62,310 bases of DNA from Planctomycetota bacterium. GTDB taxonomy: Bacteria > Planctomycetota > UBA1135 > UBA2386. The translations under genes were made by a program, and so were the position numbers. Shown one piece after another: positions 27,871 through 37,142 of the stretch. How positions within the stretch are numbered: the stretch's first letter is position 1; each line of letters starts with the position of its first letter. The DNA lies in the NCBI GenBank assembly GCA_020849665.1, contig JADLFX010000032.1, positions 1-62,310 on the forward strand, written 5' to 3'. The notes beneath the pieces were generated by a model that was not told the origin of the DNA, did no database searches, and worked only from the letters and a program-made list of their open reading frames with translations.

Positions 27871-29181
27871 ATGGCCGTGATCGCCTACATCGGCCTCGGC
27901 GCCAACCTCGGCGAGCGCGAGGCCCAGATCCGCGCGGGCCTGGCCGCGCTGGGCCGCGTGCCCGGCGTGCGCGTGCTCGACGTGTCGAGCCTGCGCGAGA
28001 CCGCGCCCGTGGGCGGCCCGCCGCAGCCGCCCTACCTGAACGGCGTGGCGCGCCTGGAGACGGCGCTGTCCGCGCCCGCCCTCCTCGGCGTGTGCCAGCA
28101 GCTCGAGCGCGATGCGGGGCGCGTCGCGGGCGGGCCGCGCAACGGCCCGCGGCCGCTCGATCTCGACCTGCTGCTCTACGGCGACGAGCGCATCGACACC
28201 GCCGACCTGATCGTGCCGCACCCGCGGCTGCACGAGCGGCCGTTCGTGCTCGAGCCGCTGCGTGAGCTCGGCGTCGAGCCGGCGGCGCTGCCGCGGCCGG
28301 CCCGGCCGCTGGTCGTGGCCGACCCGGAGGAGTTCGCGGCGCTGAACACCGGCTGGCTGCACGGCAGATGCCGCACCGGCCTCGTGCCCACGATGGGCGC
28401 GCTGCACGAGGGGCACGCGTCGCTGCTGCGCATCGCGCGGCAGACCTGCGACCGTGTGGCGGCGACGATCTTCGTGAATCCCCTGCAGTTCGGCCCCAAG
28501 GAGGACTTCGCGCGCTACCCGCGCACCTTGGAGCGCGACCTCGCGCTGCTGGCGCGCGAGGGTGCGGACGCCGTGTTCGTGCCCGAGACGAGCGCCATGT
28601 ACCCCGGCGGGTTCGTGTCGCGGATCGCGGTGGGCCGCGAGGCCGAGGGCATGGAGGGCGCGGCGCGCCCGGACCACTTCTCCGGCGTGGCCACGGTGGT
28701 GGCGAAGCTGTTCGCTCTGGCGCGGCCGACCCATGCCTTCTTCGGGCGCAAGGACGCCCAGCAGGTGGCCGTGCTGCGCCGCATGACCCGCGACCTCGGC
28801 TTCCCGATCGGTCTGGTCGAGTGTCCGACGGTGCGCGAGGCCGACGGCCTCGCGCTGTCGAGCCGCAACGTGTACCTGTCGCCCGAGGATCGCCGCGCCG
28901 CGCCCGTGCTCTACCGCGCGCTGCGCGCCGCGCACGCCGCGCACGCCGCGGGCGAGCGCCGTGCCGAGGCCCTGCTGGCGGTGGCGCGCGGGCATCTCGC
29001 GCAGGAACCGCGCGCGCGTCTGGAGTACCTGGAGCTGCGCCGCGAGGGCGACCTCGCGCCCCTGGCGCCGGGTCCCGTGACGTTCGCGCGCCTGCTGGTG
29101 GTGGCGCGCTTCGCGGCCGACGGCCCGCACCCGGTGCGCCTGCTCGACAATCTCTCCCTCGGCGCGCCGCTGGACGCATGA
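27871..29181 (+). CDS. folK-panC: Bifunctional HPPK-pantothenate synthetase fusion (FolK-PanC)
   Basis: A 436-residue continuous protein. Residues 1-145 are 2-amino-4-hydroxy-6-hydroxymethyldihydropteridine diphosphokinase of folate synthesis: AYIGLGANLG, the pterin loop, and GPRPLDLDLLLYG with Mg-binding Asp97/Asp99. Residues 160-436 are pantothenate synthetase: VPTMGALHEGHASLL with the HEGH nucleotidyl-transfer motif, FVNPLQFGPKEDFARYP, FFGRKDAQQVAVLRR and SSRNVYLSPEDRR. Both active sites look intact. folK and panC are neighbours in many genomes; here one start codon and no stop between them make a single chain. The stop overlaps the ispE start (ATGA). Confidence 0.93.
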   Translation: MAVIAYIGLGANLGEREAQIRAGLAALGRVPGVRVLDVSSLRETAPVGGPPQPPYLNGVARLETALSAPALLGVCQQLERDAGRVAGGPRNGPRPLDLDLLLYGDERIDTADLIVPHPRLHERPFVLEPLRELGVEPAALPRPARPLVVADPEEFAALNTGWLHGRCRTGLVPTMGALHEGHASLLRIARQTCDRVAATIFVNPLQFGPKEDFARYPRTLERDLALLAREGADAVFVPETSAMYPGGFVSRIAVGREAEGMEGAARPDHFSGVATVVAKLFALARPTHAFFGRKDAQQVAVLRRMTRDLGFPIGLVECPTVREADGLALSSRNVYLSPEDRRAAPVLYRALRAAHAAHAAGERRAEALLAVARGHLAQEPRARLEYLELRREGDLAPLAPGPVTFARLLVVARFAADGPHPVRLLDNLSLGAPLDA

Positions 29182-30149
29182 CCGTTCTCGCGCTGCCGGC
29201 GCACGCCAAGGTGAACCTCACGCTGCGCGTGGTGGGGCGGCGTCCCGACGGCTACCACGAGATCGACACGGTGTTCCACGAGCTGGACCTGCACGACCTC
29301 CTGGTCGTGGAGCCGGCCGCCGGCCTCGAACTCGTCCTCGACGCGCGCGCCGGGATCGGCATGCCGGTGGCGGCGGGCGACGACAATCTGGTGCTGCGCG
29401 CCGCGCGCGCCTACCGGGACGCGACCGGCGCCGCGGTGCGCGCGCGCTTCACGCTCCGTAAGCGCATCCCCGCCGGCGGCGGGCTGGGCGGCGGCAGCGC
29501 CGACGCCGCCGCGGCGCTGCGCCTGCTCGACGCGCTGCACGGCGACCGCCTGGGCCTGCCCGGCCTGCATCCGCTCGCCGCCCGCCTCGGGGCCGACGTC
29601 GCGTTCTTCCTGCGCGGAGGCACGCAGCGCGGCACCGGCATCGGCGACGTGCTCACGCCCCTGCCGCACGAGGCGCTGCACTTCGTGCTGCTCTTCCCGT
29701 CGTTCGGGACCGCCACCGCGGAGGTCTACAAAAACGTCAAGGCGGAATTGACGCGCCCCGGCGACCCACCTAGAACCTTGCCGCACAAGGGCCTGTGGCG
29801 GAGCGGAACCGGTCTTGCCATGGGCTTTTCCAACGACCTGGAGGAGCCGGCCATGACGGCCTACCCCGATCTGGAGCGCTTGTTCCGCACCCTCGCAGTG
29901 CGGCACCCCGACGTCAGGATGTCGGGCAGCGGCTCCACCCTCTTCCTGGTCCGGCGTTCCGCTGCGGAGGCGGACGCCCTGGCACGCACGCTCGCCTGGC
30001 TGCCGGGCGAGGGCGTGCGCATCCTGCGGACCCGCTCGCGGCGGTGGGCGGGCCTGCGGAGAGTGGCGCGGCCCTTGGCGCGTGCCCCACGACCTCCCGG
30101 GCGGGACGTCGGGGGTGGCGGCCCGGGGGAACGGGGCGAAAGGAGCTAG
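29178..30149 (+). CDS. ispE: 4-diphosphocytidyl-2-C-methyl-D-erythritol kinase
   Basis: A 323-residue GHMP kinase of the MEP isoprenoid pathway. The N-terminal ALPAHAKVNLTLRVVGRRPD holds the conserved Lys11-Asn13, the ATP loop is PAGGGLGGGSADAA, and RMSGSGSTLFLV supplies the third GHMP motif. The start ATG 29178 overlaps the folK-panC stop. The C-terminal 30 residues are a Gly/Arg/Pro-rich extension (GRDVGGGGPGERGERS) beyond the usual end of the family. The next gene is spoVG, 21 bp away, an ispE-spoVG order also seen in Firmicutes. Confidence 0.92.
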   Translation: MTVLALPAHAKVNLTLRVVGRRPDGYHEIDTVFHELDLHDLLVVEPAAGLELVLDARAGIGMPVAAGDDNLVLRAARAYRDATGAAVRARFTLRKRIPAGGGLGGGSADAAAALRLLDALHGDRLGLPGLHPLAARLGADVAFFLRGGTQRGTGIGDVLTPLPHEALHFVLLFPSFGTATAEVYKNVKAELTRPGDPPRTLPHKGLWRSGTGLAMGFSNDLEEPAMTAYPDLERLFRTLAVRHPDVRMSGSGSTLFLVRRSAAEADALARTLAWLPGEGVRILRTRSRRWAGLRRVARPLARAPRPPGRDVGGGGPGERGERS

Positions 30150-30170
30150 GCAACCGGGGAGGGAGTCGAG

Positions 30171-30707
30171 TTGGAGATCACAGAGATCCGCATCAAGCTC
30201 ACCGAGGATCCGCGCAACAAGCTGAAGGCCTACTGCAGCGTCACCTTCGACGACTGCTTCGTGGTGCGCGACCTCAAGATCATCGACGGCGTGAAGGGGC
30301 CGTTCGTGGCCATGCCGAGCCGCAAGCTCTGCGACCACTGCCCGCGCTGCAAGGGCAAGAACCACCTCCGCGCGGGGTACTGCAACGATTGCGGTACCAA
30401 GCTGCCGCCCGACCGGGCCGGGCGCGACCCGCGCGGCCGCGCCCGCCTGCACGCCGACCTCGCGCACCCCATCCACAGCCAGTACCGGATCGAGCTGCAC
30501 AAGGCGATCGTCAAGGCCTACGCCGAGGAGGTGGAGCGCTCCAAGCAGGAGGGCTACCAGCCGGTATCCTTCGACGATCTCGATGAGATCGAAGACTTCC
30601 TCGACGAGGCCTACCTCGAGGAGCTGGCCAAGCGGGACGCCGAGCGCCAGGCCGGCGCGCGCCGCCCGGCCCGGCCCGGCGAGGCCAGCGCAGAGGCCGG
30701 CGCCTGA
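30171..30707 (+). CDS. spoVG: SpoVG-family RNA/DNA-binding regulator with zinc-ribbon insert
   Basis: A 178-residue protein from TTG 30171, with GGGAGGGAG just upstream. The first 52 residues are classic SpoVG (MEITEIRIKL, LKAYCSVTFDDCFVVRDLKI, GPFVAMPSRKL). Between the SpoVG beta-sheet and its C-terminal helix lies a four-Cys insert (CDHCPRC, then YCNDCG; Cys57/60/71/74 most likely bind zinc). After it come HPIHSQYRIELHKAIVKAY, the normal SpoVG helix, and an acidic coiled tail. SpoVG binds nucleic acid and affects expression of envelope and division genes in Firmicutes. The insert would add a second binding surface. Confidence 0.88.
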   Translation: MEITEIRIKLTEDPRNKLKAYCSVTFDDCFVVRDLKIIDGVKGPFVAMPSRKLCDHCPRCKGKNHLRAGYCNDCGTKLPPDRAGRDPRGRARLHADLAHPIHSQYRIELHKAIVKAYAEEVERSKQEGYQPVSFDDLDEIEDFLDEAYLEELAKRDAERQAGARRPARPGEASAEAGA

Positions 30708-30750
30708 GGTCGCCGGCCCGCGGCGCGCGCGCGGCGCGCGGGGGGCCTGA

Positions 30751-31632
30751 GTGACCGTCCGCGTCGCGGTGATCGGCCCCGGACGCCTGGGCCAGGCGCT
30801 GGCGCGCCGCTGGGTGGAGGGCGGGTTCGAGCTGCTGGGCTTCCTGGGCCGCCGCGCCGGCAGCGCCGCCGAGGCGGTGCGCTTCTGCGGCGCGGGCCGC
30901 GTGCTCGCGGGGCCCGCCGAGGCGCACCGCGCGCACGTGGTGCTGGTGGCGGTGGGCGACCAGGACCTCGCCGCCGCGGTGGCGGCAGCCGTGGCGGCGG
31001 GCACGCCGCGCCGCTGCGCGCTCTGGCTGCACGCCAGCGGCTTCCACGACCTCGCCGTGCTCGCGCCGCTGGCGGCGCACGGCTGCCGCACCGGATCCCT
31101 GCACCCGCTCTGTCCGATCCCCGACCCGCGCACCGGCCACCGCCTGCTCGCCGGGCAACCCGCCGTGCTGGCCGGCGGGCCGCGCTCGCTGCGCCTGCTC
31201 CGGCTGCTCGCGACGCGCGCGGGGCTGGAGCCGTACGTGCTGGGCGGTCTGGACCGCGCCGCGTACCACGCCGCCTGCGCCCTGGCCGCCAACGGCGCCA
31301 CGGCGCTGGCCGACCTGGCGCGACTCGCGTTCGCCGCGGCCGGGGTGAGCGGGACGGGCCTGGCACAGCGCTTCGCCACCGCGCTCGCGCGCGCCGCACT
31401 GGACGCGAGCGCCGCGGCGGGCGAGCGCGCTCTCTCGGGGCCCGTGGCCCGGGGCGACGCCGCGGTGCTGGCCGCGCACCTCGACGCATTGGGCCGGGCC
31501 GACCCGCGCGCCCGCGCGGCGCACCGCGCGTTGATGGCCCACGCCGTGCGCATGGCCGAGGCCCAGGGTCTCCCGGCCGAGCGGGTCGCGGCGCTGCGCG
31601 CCGCACTGGCGGCGGAGGCCCCGCGTGGCTGA
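30751..31632 (+). CDS. Rossmann-like plus DUF2520 domain protein
   Basis: A 293-residue cytoplasmic protein from GTG 30751. The start VRVAVIGPGRLGQALARRW is a dinucleotide-binding GxGxxG Rossmann motif; the second half (AACALAANGATALADLARLA) is a DUF2520 helical domain like that of pyrroline-5-carboxylate-reductase-like or ketopantoate-reductase-like proteins. Its substrate is unknown. It overlaps the start of aroD-aroE by 8 bp and so is co-translated. In other bacteria this family often lies with panB/panC genes, which are also nearby here, so a link with pantothenate is possible. Confidence 0.82.
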   Translation: MTVRVAVIGPGRLGQALARRWVEGGFELLGFLGRRAGSAAEAVRFCGAGRVLAGPAEAHRAHVVLVAVGDQDLAAAVAAAVAAGTPRRCALWLHASGFHDLAVLAPLAAHGCRTGSLHPLCPIPDPRTGHRLLAGQPAVLAGGPRSLRLLRLLATRAGLEPYVLGGLDRAAYHAACALAANGATALADLARLAFAAAGVSGTGLAQRFATALARAALDASAAAGERALSGPVARGDAAVLAAHLDALGRADPRARAAHRALMAHAVRMAEAQGLPAERVAALRAALAAEAPRG

Positions 31633-33103
31633 ACGGATCGCGAGCGTGTTCGCGAACGGGGCCGAGCAGGTGCTGCGCGACGCGCGGCGCGCCGCGATGG
31701 ACGGCGCCGACCTCCTCGAGCTGCGCCTCGACCGCTGGCCAACGGACGGCGACCTCTCCGGCACCCTGGCGCGCATCGCGCTGCCCGTCCTCGCCACGTG
31801 CCGCCTGCCACGCGACGGCGGGTTCTTCGCGGGCTCGCTCGACGAACGCCGCGCCCTCCTGCGCCGGGCCCTGGAGGCCGGGGCGCACGGCCTCGACCTG
31901 GAGGAGTGGGAGGAATGGGATCCGCCCGACGACCCGCGCCTCGAGCTGCACGTCCGCTCCTGCCACGTGCTCGACGGCCTGCCCCAGGACCTGCCGGCCC
32001 TGCAGCGCCGCCTCTTCGCGCGCGGCGCGGACCTGGTGAAGATCGTCGGCACGGTGCGTGACCTGGCCGACGCCGCGCCGCTGGTCGACTTCCTGGGTGC
32101 GGTCGACCAGGAGAACGAGCCCACGGTCGCGTTCGCGCTGGGCCGGAGTGCATGGCCGACCCGCGTCCTCGCCGCGCTGCAGGGGGCGCCGTTCGTCTAC
32201 GCCTCGGTTCCCGGCGCCGAACCCACTGCGCCGGGCCAGGCGCCGCTCGACCTGCTCGCCGGCCTCTACGACGTGCGCGATCTGGGCCGGACCACGCTGA
32301 TCTACGGGCTGCTCGGCAACCCCGCCCTGCACTCGGTCGGGCCGTGGCTGCACAACCGCGCGTTCCGCCAGCTCGGGCTCGACGCGGTGTACCTGCCCTT
32401 CGAGACCGCGCGGCCCGAGGCCGTGGTCGCGATGCTGCCGCGCCGCCGCCTGCGCGGCCTGTCCGTGACCATGCCGCACAAGGCCGCGATGGCGCGCCTG
32501 TGCCACCGGCTGGACGACAGCGCCGAGGAGACCGAGGTGGTGAACACGGTGGTGTTCCAGGCGCACGGGCAGATCGTGGGGCACAACAGCGACGTGGCCG
32601 GGGTGCTCGGCGCGCTGCAGGGGGCCGGGGTCGCCGTGGCCGAGCCGGGCGCCCGGGCCGCGGTGCTCGGTGCGGGCGGCGCGGCCCGCGCCGCGGTGGT
32701 GGCGCTGCAGCGCCTGGGCTTCGCCGTGGCGGTGTTCGCGCGCCGGCCCGAGACCCTCGCCGGGTTCGCCAGGCTGCGCGGCGTCACGACGGCGCCGCTC
32801 GCGGCGCAACCGCTGCGCGAGTTCGCGCCCGGCGCAGTGGTGCACGCCACCCCACTGGGCGGTCCCGGCCACGAGGGCGAACGGATCCTGCCCGAATGGA
32901 CCCCGGCGGCAGGCACCCTGGTGCTCGACATGGTCTATCGGCCGCGCTGGACCCCCCTGCTGCGCGCGGCACAGGCGGCGGGCGCGCGGCCGATCCCCGG
33001 GATGGCGATGTTCCTGGCCCAGGCGGCGGAGCAGCTCCGCTGGTTCACCGGCGAGAGCCTGCCGGTGGCGCAACTCGGCCGCTTCCTCACCGGGGTCGCA
33101 TGA
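31625..33103 (+). CDS. aroDE: Bifunctional type I 3-dehydroquinate dehydratase / shikimate dehydrogenase
   Basis: A 492-residue fusion from GTG 31625. Residues 1-220 are type I dehydroquinate dehydratase (AroD): the catalytic His is His114 (RSCHVLDGLP) and the Schiff-base Lys is Lys139 (DLVKIVGTV). Residues 225-492 are shikimate dehydrogenase (AroE): GNPALHSVGPWLHN, SVTMPHKAAM with catalytic Lys286, GHNSDVAGV with Asp323, and the NADP loop VLGAGGAARAAV. It does steps three and four of the shikimate pathway. In most AroE proteins the shikimate carboxylate is held by Ser-x-Ser; here the second Ser is Gly239. The stop overlaps the aroK start by ATGA. Confidence 0.92.
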   Translation: MAERIASVFANGAEQVLRDARRAAMDGADLLELRLDRWPTDGDLSGTLARIALPVLATCRLPRDGGFFAGSLDERRALLRRALEAGAHGLDLEEWEEWDPPDDPRLELHVRSCHVLDGLPQDLPALQRRLFARGADLVKIVGTVRDLADAAPLVDFLGAVDQENEPTVAFALGRSAWPTRVLAALQGAPFVYASVPGAEPTAPGQAPLDLLAGLYDVRDLGRTTLIYGLLGNPALHSVGPWLHNRAFRQLGLDAVYLPFETARPEAVVAMLPRRRLRGLSVTMPHKAAMARLCHRLDDSAEETEVVNTVVFQAHGQIVGHNSDVAGVLGALQGAGVAVAEPGARAAVLGAGGAARAAVVALQRLGFAVAVFARRPETLAGFARLRGVTTAPLAAQPLREFAPGAVVHATPLGGPGHEGERILPEWTPAAGTLVLDMVYRPRWTPLLRAAQAAGARPIPGMAMFLAQAAEQLRWFTGESLPVAQLGRFLTGVA

Positions 33104-33636
33104 CCGCCCCGGCGATCACCCTCCTGGCGTTGCTGGGGCCGCGCGGCGCGGGCAAGACCACGCTGGGGCGGCTGCTGGCCGCGCGCCTGGGCTGGGACTT
33201 CGCCGATGGGGACGACCTCCTGGCCGCGCGCGCCGGGATGGCGGCGGGCGAGTACCTGCGGCGGGCGGGCGAGCCCGCGTTCCGGGCCCTGGAGGAGGAG
33301 GTGACCGTGCCGGCCCTGGCGCCTGGGGCGCGGCGGGTCGTGGCCCTGGGCGGCGGGGCGGTGCTCTCCGCGAAGGTGCGGGCCGCCCTGGCCCGGCCCC
33401 ACGTGCTCGCCGTCCACCTGAGCGCCCAGGCGGAGGTGCTGGCGGAACGGCTGCGCGCCTCCGCGGAGCTGCGCCCCGCCCTCACCGGACTGCCCCTGGC
33501 CGACGAGGTGCGTGCGCTCCTGGCCGCACGGCGTTCCCTCTATGAGAACCTGACCCCGCACTTCGTGGACACGGGCACACGAGATGTCGATCCATGTTGC
33601 GAGGCGATCCTGGCTATCATCCGGCCGGTCGTCTGA
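33100..33636 (+). CDS. aroK: Shikimate kinase
   Basis: A 178-residue protein from ATG 33100. The Walker A GPRGAGKTTLG, the shikimate-binding DFADGDDLL (Asp pair), the EPAFRALEEE Arg, and the GGGAV segment (VALGGGAVLS) are all present. It phosphorylates shikimate at the 3-hydroxyl using ATP, just after the AroD-AroE step encoded upstream, so aroDE and aroK are one translationally coupled unit. Length is typical. Confidence 0.92.
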   Translation: MTAPAITLLALLGPRGAGKTTLGRLLAARLGWDFADGDDLLAARAGMAAGEYLRRAGEPAFRALEEEVTVPALAPGARRVVALGGGAVLSAKVRAALARPHVLAVHLSAQAEVLAERLRASAELRPALTGLPLADEVRALLAARRSLYENLTPHFVDTGTRDVDPCCEAILAIIRPVV

Positions 33637-33712
33637 GTCGCGCGTTGCGGGGCGCAGCGGCGACTCTGGTCCTTCTGCCGGGGCGCGGCCGGCAGAGCGG
33701 TGCAGGTAGCGC

Positions 33713-36433
33713 GTGATGGAGGCACTGGTGGCTGGAACGCGGGGCAGGCCGATGCGGGCGGCAGGGATGGCCGCGCTCGGTCTCCTGCTCCTGGGTGCCG
33801 CGACGCCCGCGCAAGCCGATCGGCCGCTGGTCGTACAGGGCGAGGGCAAGCCCGGCGACGAACTCGATCGGCTGCGCGAGGACCTGTTCCAGCCAGGGCC
33901 CGAGGCGCGCCAGCGGCGCGAGGTGGCGATCGAGCGGCTGCTCGGCAATGAGCGTCCCGAGGCGCACCTCGTCCTGCAGCAGGCGCTGCGGCGCGGCGAC
34001 GACGCGGACCAGGTGAGCCGCACCATCCTCCGCGACCTGGCGCGCAAGTTCGCCAACCCGCAGGACCCCGTGTTCGGCGTGGTGGGGCGCAACGCCGACC
34101 AGCTCAAGTCCCGCGGCGCGATCGTGCGCAGCTATCTGCCGATCCTCGCGAAGTGGCTGGGCGAAGCCGCCGCCGCACCGCGCGAGGCGTTCGCCCAGGT
34201 GCGCGCCTGCCTGCTGGCCATGCCGCTGCGCGAGCGCCTGGAGGGCTTCCAGCAGCTGTTGGCCGACGGCGACGCGGAGGTGCGCCGTTCCGCGGTGCAT
34301 GCCGCGGCCGAGTGCCGCGATCCGGGCCTCGCGCGCCTCGTGGCCGAGTTCCTGGAGGATCCGCTGCTGGGGAGCGACGCGCGGCGCGCGATCGAGCGGA
34401 TCACGTTCGCCCGCGACCTGCGCACGAAGAAGGACTTCGAGGCGTGGGCCGATGCGCAGCAAGGGCGCACCTACGTGGACCTCGCCGAGGATGCGGCGCG
34501 GGGCGCGCTCGACACACTGGACGAGGTGCGCCGCAGCGCCGACGAGCGCCTCGCCGCGGCGGTCGGGGTGCTGCTCGAGACCCTGGTGGCGCGCGAGCCC
34601 GTGGACTGGAAGCTCGTGCGCCAGTGGCTGCTGAACGGCAATCCGCCCGCGGTGCTGCGCGCCGGGGCGCGCCGCCTGCACGCGGCCCTCGACCGCGAGC
34701 CGCGCTTCAGCGGCGTGGCCGCCGACCGGCTGGCGCTGCTCGACGAGGTGCTGCGCCGGATCGAGGGCGACCCCGGCGGCGACCTGCACCCGCTCTTCCT
34801 GGAGCTGGCTGCGTTGCTGGTGGCGCCGGGCGAGGCCGAGCCGCGCGAGAAGGTGCAGCAGCGCCTGCGGGCCGGACTCGAATCGAAGGTCGTGCCGGTG
34901 CAGCGCGCCGCGATCGCCGGTCTCGCCCGCTTCCCCTCGCCGCAGCACCGCACCCTGGTGGTGCGCGCCGCGCGCGCGGCGATGGCCGAACGGCGGTTGG
35001 AGGTGGTGGGCGCGGCGCTGGCGACGCTCGCGGCGCGCGACTTCCCTGCGCCCGAGCCCAACGATCCCGACCTCGAGCCGTGGTGCGAACTGCTGCGCAT
35101 GGCCGTGCGCGAGGCCGGCATCGAGGCGCGGCAGCGCAGCCTTGCCCTGCAGGTGCTGGTGCAGCGCGACGTGCACGGACAGGTGGCGCCGCGCGCCGTG
35201 GACCTGCTCTTCGAACTGGCGGCCGACGCGCAGATCGAGAGCGTGGTGCGCGAGCAGGCGCTGGTGCGCCTCTCGGCCCTCTCGGCCGAGCGCGGCCCGG
35301 GGGAGCGCTACGCCCAGCTCCTCGCGGGGCTCCTGGCCGACAACGACGCGCGGCTGCGCCTGCAGGCCGCGCAGCTGCTCGCCAAGCTGGGTGAGGACGG
35401 CTGGAGCGTGCGCCTCGCCGAGCGCGTGCGCGAGCGCTTGCTGGGCGAGGCCGACGAGCCCACGCTGAAGGCGCTGGTCGAGGCGATCAAGCGCCGCGCC
35501 GGGCAGACCGGCGGCGCCGAGCCGTCGCTGCAGATGCTGACGCAGGCCCTGCAGGCGCTGCACCTGGAGGGGCGCAACCAGGGAGCCAGCGCGCGCCGGG
35601 CCCTCCTGGCGGATGCCCTCACGACGCTTGCCGCGACCCAGGGCACGCCGCCAACGCTCTGGGTGCAGGCCGGCGAGGTGCTGGTGCTGCTGCAAGGCCG
35701 CGAGAACCTGCGCTACCTCCTGGCCCGGCAGAAGCCGGCCGGCCTGCCGGCGGGGGACCAGGAGAAGGACGAGCTGGCGCAGCGCGCCCTGCAGCTCGTT
35801 CCCGCCGCGGCGCTGCTCAAGCCCCGGGACGTGCCGTGGAGCGCGCACGCCGAGGAGGCCGAGGAGGTGCTCGCGGCCCTCGCCGCGCTGGAGAAGGGCG
35901 GCGCGGGCGCCGATCGCATCGAATGGCGCATGCTCCGCCTGGAGATCCTCTCCGGCCTCGAGCGCGCCACCCAGGCGCTGGAGCTGGCCCAGAGCCTGCT
36001 CCGCGCTGGCGAGCGTTCCCTCACCCCCGAACAGCGGGTGACCGCGCAATGGGTCGTGGCCCAGGCCAACACCCGCATCGGCGAACTCGACGCGGCCCTC
36101 GCGGCCCTGCAGGCGTTGCCCCGGGAGGTGCAGGTCGAGCCCCGTTCCCAGGCCCTGCAGGAGGAGCTGGCGCGAGCCCTGCTCACCAAGACGCGGAACG
36201 AAGAGGCCGCGCGCCTCGCCGAGCAGGTGCTCCTCGCCACCGACGCACGTTCGCCGCGCTGGGCCGAGCGCTTCCTCCTGTCGATCGAGGCCCGCTTCGC
36301 CGCCGAGCCCGCGCGCCGCGCCGAACTCCTGCGCCGCCTCGACGCTCGCGCCGAGCAGCTCACCCGTGTGCCCGAGGATCTCCGCCGCCGCCTCGACGAG
36401 TGCCGCAAGCGCCTGAACGGCAGCCAGGGCTGA
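33713..36433 (+). CDS. Large secreted HEAT/armadillo-like repeat protein
   Basis: A 906-residue product if read from GTG 33713; ATG 33716 and ATG 33752 (a tighter signal peptide, MRAAGMAALGLLLLGAATPA) are alternatives. The mature protein is almost wholly helical, with Arg/Leu/Ala-rich units like GDAEVRRSAVHAAAECRDP and DARLRLQAAQLLAKLGEDG, typical of HEAT repeats. The last 250 residues look more like tetratricopeptide units (AQANTRIGELDAALAALQAL). No enzyme motif was found. It is probably a periplasmic scaffold. It lies between aroK and the tRNA gene, 76 bp from aroK. Confidence 0.75.
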   Translation: MMEALVAGTRGRPMRAAGMAALGLLLLGAATPAQADRPLVVQGEGKPGDELDRLREDLFQPGPEARQRREVAIERLLGNERPEAHLVLQQALRRGDDADQVSRTILRDLARKFANPQDPVFGVVGRNADQLKSRGAIVRSYLPILAKWLGEAAAAPREAFAQVRACLLAMPLRERLEGFQQLLADGDAEVRRSAVHAAAECRDPGLARLVAEFLEDPLLGSDARRAIERITFARDLRTKKDFEAWADAQQGRTYVDLAEDAARGALDTLDEVRRSADERLAAAVGVLLETLVAREPVDWKLVRQWLLNGNPPAVLRAGARRLHAALDREPRFSGVAADRLALLDEVLRRIEGDPGGDLHPLFLELAALLVAPGEAEPREKVQQRLRAGLESKVVPVQRAAIAGLARFPSPQHRTLVVRAARAAMAERRLEVVGAALATLAARDFPAPEPNDPDLEPWCELLRMAVREAGIEARQRSLALQVLVQRDVHGQVAPRAVDLLFELAADAQIESVVREQALVRLSALSAERGPGERYAQLLAGLLADNDARLRLQAAQLLAKLGEDGWSVRLAERVRERLLGEADEPTLKALVEAIKRRAGQTGGAEPSLQMLTQALQALHLEGRNQGASARRALLADALTTLAATQGTPPTLWVQAGEVLVLLQGRENLRYLLARQKPAGLPAGDQEKDELAQRALQLVPAAALLKPRDVPWSAHAEEAEEVLAALAALEKGGAGADRIEWRMLRLEILSGLERATQALELAQSLLRAGERSLTPEQRVTAQWVVAQANTRIGELDAALAALQALPREVQVEPRSQALQEELARALLTKTRNEEAARLAEQVLLATDARSPRWAERFLLSIEARFAAEPARRAELLRRLDARAEQLTRVPEDLRRRLDECRKRLNGSQG

Positions 36434-36509
36434 GCCTCCCGGGCCGCACTTTCGTTGGTGCCGAGGCTTGCAAGCCGGGGGCCGCCGGCTATCTTCCTCC
36501 GTCCCTCGA

Positions 36510-36586
<77 letters not shown>

Positions 36587-36594
36587 GTCGAAAG

Positions 36595-36632
36595 CGCAGG
36601 GTGGGCAGGCACTTAGACCTGTCCACCCTGCG
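36595..36632 (+). terminator. Rho-independent-like terminator after tRNA-fMet
   Basis: A 15 bp hairpin (36595-36609 with 36618-36632, one G-U pair, 8-nt loop) sits 8 bp after the tRNA 3' end and is followed by a short TCGTTTCC. It probably ends the tRNA transcript. Confidence 0.8.
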
Positions 36633-37142
36633 TCGTTTCCGGGGGGCTCGAACCGGGTTGTGCTGAGTGTGTGCTCAGGTTGGGCGAGTTCGGGGGGCGG
36701 GTCGCCAGGGTTGGTGCCTGCGGGGCGACGACAGACCGCAGCACTCCGCGGCCCGTTCGCCCGCGCAGCTGCCGAGCCGCAGTCCTTGGAGTACGGATCC
36801 CAGGCGTCGAAATGCGGCATCGGGTCGTCCGGGGTCACGAGGATGCGCATCGGGCGGGGGATGGCCTGGCGTGTCACCGCCGCCGCGCGTGGATGACGTT
36901 CGATCGGACGCCGACCTCGTTGCGCGTTCGGCGTCGCGAAGGCCGCCGACCCGCTGCGTGGCCTCCCGGCTGGCCAGGGTCGATCCGCGCGCGCAGCGGG
37001 GTGCGGCCGGCCGGCGTGCCGCGGAACTTCGCGAAACCGGGGCCCGGGCCGTGCATCCCAGGGGGGCCTTGGGAGCCGGGCGCCGCGATCCCGCGGGCGC
37101 CAGGCGACGTTCCCGTGTCAGTGGCCAAGGCGCTGCCCGACC
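36633..37142. other. 510 bp region without a recognisable gene
   Basis: This stretch between the tRNA terminator and the MNIO gene has open frames in several phases but no product that looks real. One minus-strand frame (36581-36877) begins MTRQAIPRPMRILVTPDDP and overlaps the tRNA; no family was recognised. No cysteine-repeat peptide gene, integrase fragment or direct repeat of the tRNA end was seen. It must contain the promoter for the MNIO pair. Confidence 0.5.
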
